Assembly (NCBI GenBank): GCA_964388275.1
Contig: CAYLZD010000010.1
Span: 56,941-120,940 of the forward strand
DNA: 64,000 nt
DNA from: JARYLZ01 sp964388275
Lineage (GTDB): Bacteria > Bacteroidota > Ignavibacteria > SZUA-365
Direction of reading: 5' to 3'
In this document: one piece after another, positions 61,490-64,000 of the stretch
How the letters are laid out: each line of letters opens with the position of its first letter
How positions within the stretch are numbered: the stretch's first letter is position 1
Program-made: the position numbers and the translations under genes
The notes under the pieces: generated by a model
What the model saw: the letters and a program-made list of their open reading frames with translations, nothing else
Database searches by the model: none
What the model was told of the DNA's origin: nothing

Positions 61490-62253
61490 TAGACACGCAT
61501 TGTCATCTTTTCTGGGACTCTTTCGACCGGGATCTCGACGCCGTCATCGAAAGAGCGCGCGATGCGGGCGTATCCGCCATGATAGTGCCGGCGACGAACC
61601 TGCAGACGATGCTCAAGGGCGCCGATCTCGCGGCCGCGCATGATGGAGTGTTCTGGGCGGCGGGCATTCATCCGCAGGACACTTCAGATTTCGATGCCGG
61701 CTCTCTCGTTCAGGTGAAGGAACAGGCCTTGGAACGGGGCGCCGTCGCGATCGGCGAAATCGGACTCGATTACTACAGGGATTACTCCCCGCCCGGACGT
61801 CAGCGGAAAGCCTTCCTCGGACAACTCGAGCTCGCGCTGGAACTGGAGCTTCCCGTGATAGTTCACAACCGCGCCGCCGACGAGGACGTCCTGTCGATAT
61901 GCAGGGAGGTTCAGGACGGCCGTCTGCGCGGGCAGTTCCACTGTTTCTCGTCGTCGCCCGAGTATGCCGAAAAAGTTTTGGAACTCGGCTTTCACATCTC
62001 GTTCACCGGAAACATCACCTACAGGAAAAGCGATCAGGCGGACGTCGCGCGCCTTGTGCCTGATGACCGGCTTCTGCTCGAAACCGACGCCCCGTTCATG
62101 CCGCCTGCGCCGCGCAGGGGGGAACGCAACGAGCCGGCCTTTCTGTCATTCACGGTAGCCAGACTGGCGGAGCTGCGAGGCGTGGATCCGGCGGCGATAT
62201 CCCGCCGCACGACGGCGAATTCGGAAGCGCTTTTCAGATTGCCTCATGACTGA
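61486..62253 (+). CDS. TatD-family metal-dependent hydrolase / DNase
   Basis: 255-residue TIM barrel. Metal ligands are visible: DTHCHL at the N-terminus, GEIGLDYYRD (Glu), VIVHNRAADED (His), GQFHCFSSSPEYA (His) and LLLETDAPFMPP (Asp). TatD enzymes degrade DNA 3' to 5' or act in DNA repair/quality control. The start overlaps the Memo stop (ATGATAG), and the gene is followed 83 bp later by lptB. Length is normal for the family. Confidence 0.95.
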   Translation: MIDTHCHLFWDSFDRDLDAVIERARDAGVSAMIVPATNLQTMLKGADLAAAHDGVFWAAGIHPQDTSDFDAGSLVQVKEQALERGAVAIGEIGLDYYRDYSPPGRQRKAFLGQLELALELELPVIVHNRAADEDVLSICREVQDGRLRGQFHCFSSSPEYAEKVLELGFHISFTGNITYRKSDQADVARLVPDDRLLLETDAPFMPPAPRRGERNEPAFLSFTVARLAELRGVDPAAISRRTTANSEALFRLPHD

Positions 62254-62336
62254 AGCGTTTGCTGAATCATCTCGCCACCGTTCCGACTTCCACGAGAACG
62301 AAATTCAAGGAACCCTCCCTGTCCGGATGGAATAAT

Positions 62337-63080
62337 ATGGAAAAGCAACCGCGCGTGCTGCGCTCCGAAGGCCTCAGCAAGAGATACCGGAAACGGTTCG
62401 TAGTGGACGACGCCTGCATCTCCGTGACGCAGGGTGAAATCGTAGGCCTACTGGGACCGAACGGCGCGGGGAAGACGACGACCTTCTACATGATCACGGG
62501 CATGATACGGCCGACGGCCGGCGATGTGTATCTGGACGACAAACGCATCACATCCATGCCGATGTACAAACGCGCCCGCCTCGGCATCGGATATCTTCCG
62601 CAGGAGGCGTCCGTGTTCCGCCGGTTGACTGTCGAGGACAACCTTCTGGCCATTCTCGAGGTGATGAAAGTGCCTCGCAACGAGCGCAAAAGACGGGCTG
62701 AAGAGTTGATGGAGGATTTCAACATATCGGGAATACGCGACAGCAAGGGGTATATGCTGTCGGGCGGAGAGAGACGGCGGACCGAAATCGCGCGGGCTCT
62801 CACGACGAATCCCGACTTCATTCTGCTGGACGAGCCGTTCGCCGGAGTGGACCCAATCGCCGTCGAAGACATCATGCGCATCGTCTCGAAGCTCAAGGAG
62901 CGGAATATCGGGGTGTTGATCACCGATCACAACGTGCATGAAACCCTGTCGATAGTCGACCGCGCCTATCTGCTCTTCGACGGCCGCATTCTCATGGAAG
63001 GCAATTCCGAAAAACTGGCCGGGGACGAGGAAGCGCGGCGCATATACCTGGGCGAAAGCTTCAAATTGGACAGGTATTAA
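62337..63080 (+). CDS. lptB: LPS export ABC transporter ATPase LptB
   Basis: 247 residues. Walker A LLGPNGAGKTTTFYM, Q-loop GIGYLPQEASVFRRL, signature LSGGERRRTEIARAL, Walker B FILLDEPFAGVDPIAVEDI, and the LptB-specific end ITDHNVHETLSIVDRAYLLF ... RIYLGESFKL. It energises LPS extraction with LptF/G/C (not in the window) and shows that the organism makes LPS-like outer-membrane lipid. ATG 62337 is chosen because upstream sequence is not conserved. Organised with tatD but with an 83-bp gap. Confidence 0.97.
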   Translation: MEKQPRVLRSEGLSKRYRKRFVVDDACISVTQGEIVGLLGPNGAGKTTTFYMITGMIRPTAGDVYLDDKRITSMPMYKRARLGIGYLPQEASVFRRLTVEDNLLAILEVMKVPRNERKRRAEELMEDFNISGIRDSKGYMLSGGERRRTEIARALTTNPDFILLDEPFAGVDPIAVEDIMRIVSKLKERNIGVLITDHNVHETLSIVDRAYLLFDGRILMEGNSEKLAGDEEARRIYLGESFKLDRY

Positions 63081-63274
63081 CGAAATCCCGTCCGCGGCGA
63101 TGCGGGCGGACCGACGTCTGTTTCCTTGCGAATCGGAGTCCTGAGGTCCGAAACGCTGCGCATGAGGATAAATTGAAACCAAGACGCCGCGGCCGGTGTT
63201 TTACATACATGGCGCCGGCTGCGGCGGGCTCGATGATGAAAAGTGGAACGGAAGGAAAGGAGAGGAGATGCGTG

Positions 63275-63658
63275 ATGGTGCCGTATACGGAAACAACAGA
63301 AGGCGTCACGATAAGGGTGCAACCCTTTTTCATGGAAGATCGCTCCAGCGTGTTGAGCCGGGAGTTCTTCTTCATTTACTTCATCCGGATCGAAAACAAC
63401 GGAGACCAGGGCGTGCAGTTGCTGCGCAGGCGCTGGATGATTCGCGACTCGATCGGGGTGACGCACGTCGTGGAAGGCGAGGGAGTCGTTGGACAGCAAC
63501 CCGTCATTCCTCCGGGCGGCGTTCACGAGTATAACAGTTTTTGTGTGCTCCAGTCCTTCCAGGGGTCCATGGAAGGGAAATATGCCATGCGAAGAGACGA
63601 CGGCACTTCATTCGAGGCCGTCATACCTCTGTTTCATCTGATCGCAAGGAACAACTGA
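63275..63658 (+). CDS. apaG: ApaG-domain protein
   Basis: 127 residues, close to the usual ~125 of ApaG (DUF525, immunoglobulin-like beta fold). Family motifs: GVTIRVQPFFMEDRS, FFFIYFIRIENNGDQGVQLL, RRRWMIRDSIGVTHVVEGEG, VVGQQPVIPPGGVHEYNSFC and GSMEGKYAM. Linked to Co2+/Mg2+ homeostasis in enterobacteria and able to bind pyrophosphate; precise role unclear. ATG 63275 is selected because AGGAG lies seven bases upstream; the open frame continues to 63173 but without conservation. Confidence 0.94.
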   Translation: MVPYTETTEGVTIRVQPFFMEDRSSVLSREFFFIYFIRIENNGDQGVQLLRRRWMIRDSIGVTHVVEGEGVVGQQPVIPPGGVHEYNSFCVLQSFQGSMEGKYAMRRDDGTSFEAVIPLFHLIARNN

Positions 63659-63830
63659 TCACCCGTGTCCCGACTGTCACTGAGCGCGAATCCCTGAGAT
63701 TCCTCCGCCTTGCAGCGGACAGACGGATTTTCAGAACTATCAAATACACGAAAGCGTCAAAAAAACGGTTTGCCGAAGCGGGATTTTCCTGCCAGTCACG
63801 CTTTCCGCGTTTATAATGTGCTTCGCTGTC

Positions 63831-64000
63831 TCAACTACCCGTCAGCACCACTGACACCTGCTGCAGCACCGCTCCGCCGCTTTCAAGTCGCAGCCGGTAC
63901 ATGCCCGCGCCGAGGCCGTCGGGCGAGAAGCGGAAGCTGCGTCCTTCGGCGGCGCATTCGCCCTCGTACAGCACGGCGGCTTTCCTGCCCAGCGCGTCAT
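63831..64000 (-). CDS. C-terminal end of a T9SS cargo protein, cut by the window edge
   Basis: The minus strand is open from the window end to TGA 63831-63833 and encodes DALGRKAAVLYEGECAAEGR, then a stretch with GLGAGMYRLRLESGGAVLQQ and a terminal VSVVLTGS. This matches the second half of the T9SS type A sorting domain (consensus VYDxLGRxV ... SGxYxYRL). The rest of the protein lies beyond 64000. The 172 bp between ApaG and this gene (63659-63830) show no gene or clear terminator. Confidence 0.8.
   Translation of the reverse strand, partial: DALGRKAAVLYEGECAAEGRSFRFSPDGLGAGMYRLRLESGGAVLQQVSVVLTGS

Noticed and set aside
1..64000. tRNA, rRNA, tmRNA or riboswitch genes
   Set aside because: The longer intergenic regions were scanned by eye for T-loop (GTTCGAATC-like) and known aptamer cores; none was found. 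A covariance-model search (tRNAscan-SE, Infernal/Rfam) would be decisive.

Overview
The window is a 64-kb stretch of a GC-rich (by eye, mid-to-high 50s %) bacterial chromosome. It most likely comes from the FCB superphylum (Ignavibacteriota, Kapaibacteriota or a related Bacteroidota/Chlorobiota lineage). The main evidence is a set of eight exported proteins or remnants ending in a type IX secretion (T9SS) type A sorting domain, often with the QNYPNPFNPST signature (around 2.6, 6.5, 13.3, 28.9, 39.1, 41.9, 52.9 and 63.8 kb). LptB, Omp28-like, DUF6588, CapA and DUF3160 proteins point to a Gram-negative envelope. Two candidate promoters (in front of the HU gene and adk) resemble the Bacteroidota TTTG / TAnnTTTG form. 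No rRNA, tRNA, CRISPR array or intact mobile element was recognised.

Layout. 0-10 kb: 3' end of purD, a decayed vWA/cohesin-like/T9SS gene, a small membrane protein with a succinate-semialdehyde-type aldehyde dehydrogenase, an acyl-CoA synthetase, and an exported DUF1800-DUF1501 pair. 10-13 kb: HU, a HEAT-like secreted protein, a CnoX-like thioredoxin and a T9SS cargo. 13.5-23.3 kb: a seven-gene minus-strand carbohydrate operon (core MetE-like protein, six-hairpin glycosidase, Na+/solute symporter, TIM-barrel isomerase, Tat-exported six-hairpin glycosidase, Gfo/Idh/MocA oxidoreductase, BNR propeller). 23.7-31.5 kb: a plus-strand signalling and surface locus (TPR histidine kinase, NarL-type regulator, receiver-only protein, T9SS cargo, S74 tail-fibre-like protein). 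31.6-32.2 kb: a GC hairpin and a broken REP-associated transposase. 32.2-37.5 kb: a minus-strand operon (secreted FG-GAP-like protein, YARHG-DUF3160, CapA, GHMP kinase). 37.5-45.7 kb: secreted hydrolase, Omp28-like protein, ferritin-like protein, sulfotransferase-like T9SS cargo, acyl-CoA dehydrogenase and FabI-type reductase. 45.9-52.9 kb: GT9 heptosyltransferase-like protein, lipoprotein, rpe, TPR protein, SPOR protein, T9SS cargo. 53-59 kb: two DUF6588 barrels with adk, then an RsbW/STAS/RsbU-type partner-switching operon. 59.2-64 kb: orphan OppF-type ATPase, Memo protein with an N-terminal extension, TatD, LptB, ApaG, and the 3' end of another T9SS cargo.

The least explained features are these. 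(1) A dispersed family of heptameric G-rich repeats (three copies; two are exactly 7 x 7 bp) that fits the canonical G-quadruplex pattern, has been incorporated into the 3' ends of two genes and abuts the start codon of a third. (2) A carbohydrate operon led by a MetE-like protein. (3) A composite control region (22-bp direct repeats plus a perfect 8-bp inverted repeat) in front of the receiver-only gene. (4) A Memo protein whose N-terminal ~100 residues resemble a PqqD-like winged-helix domain. All calls come from reading the sequence; no database search was run.
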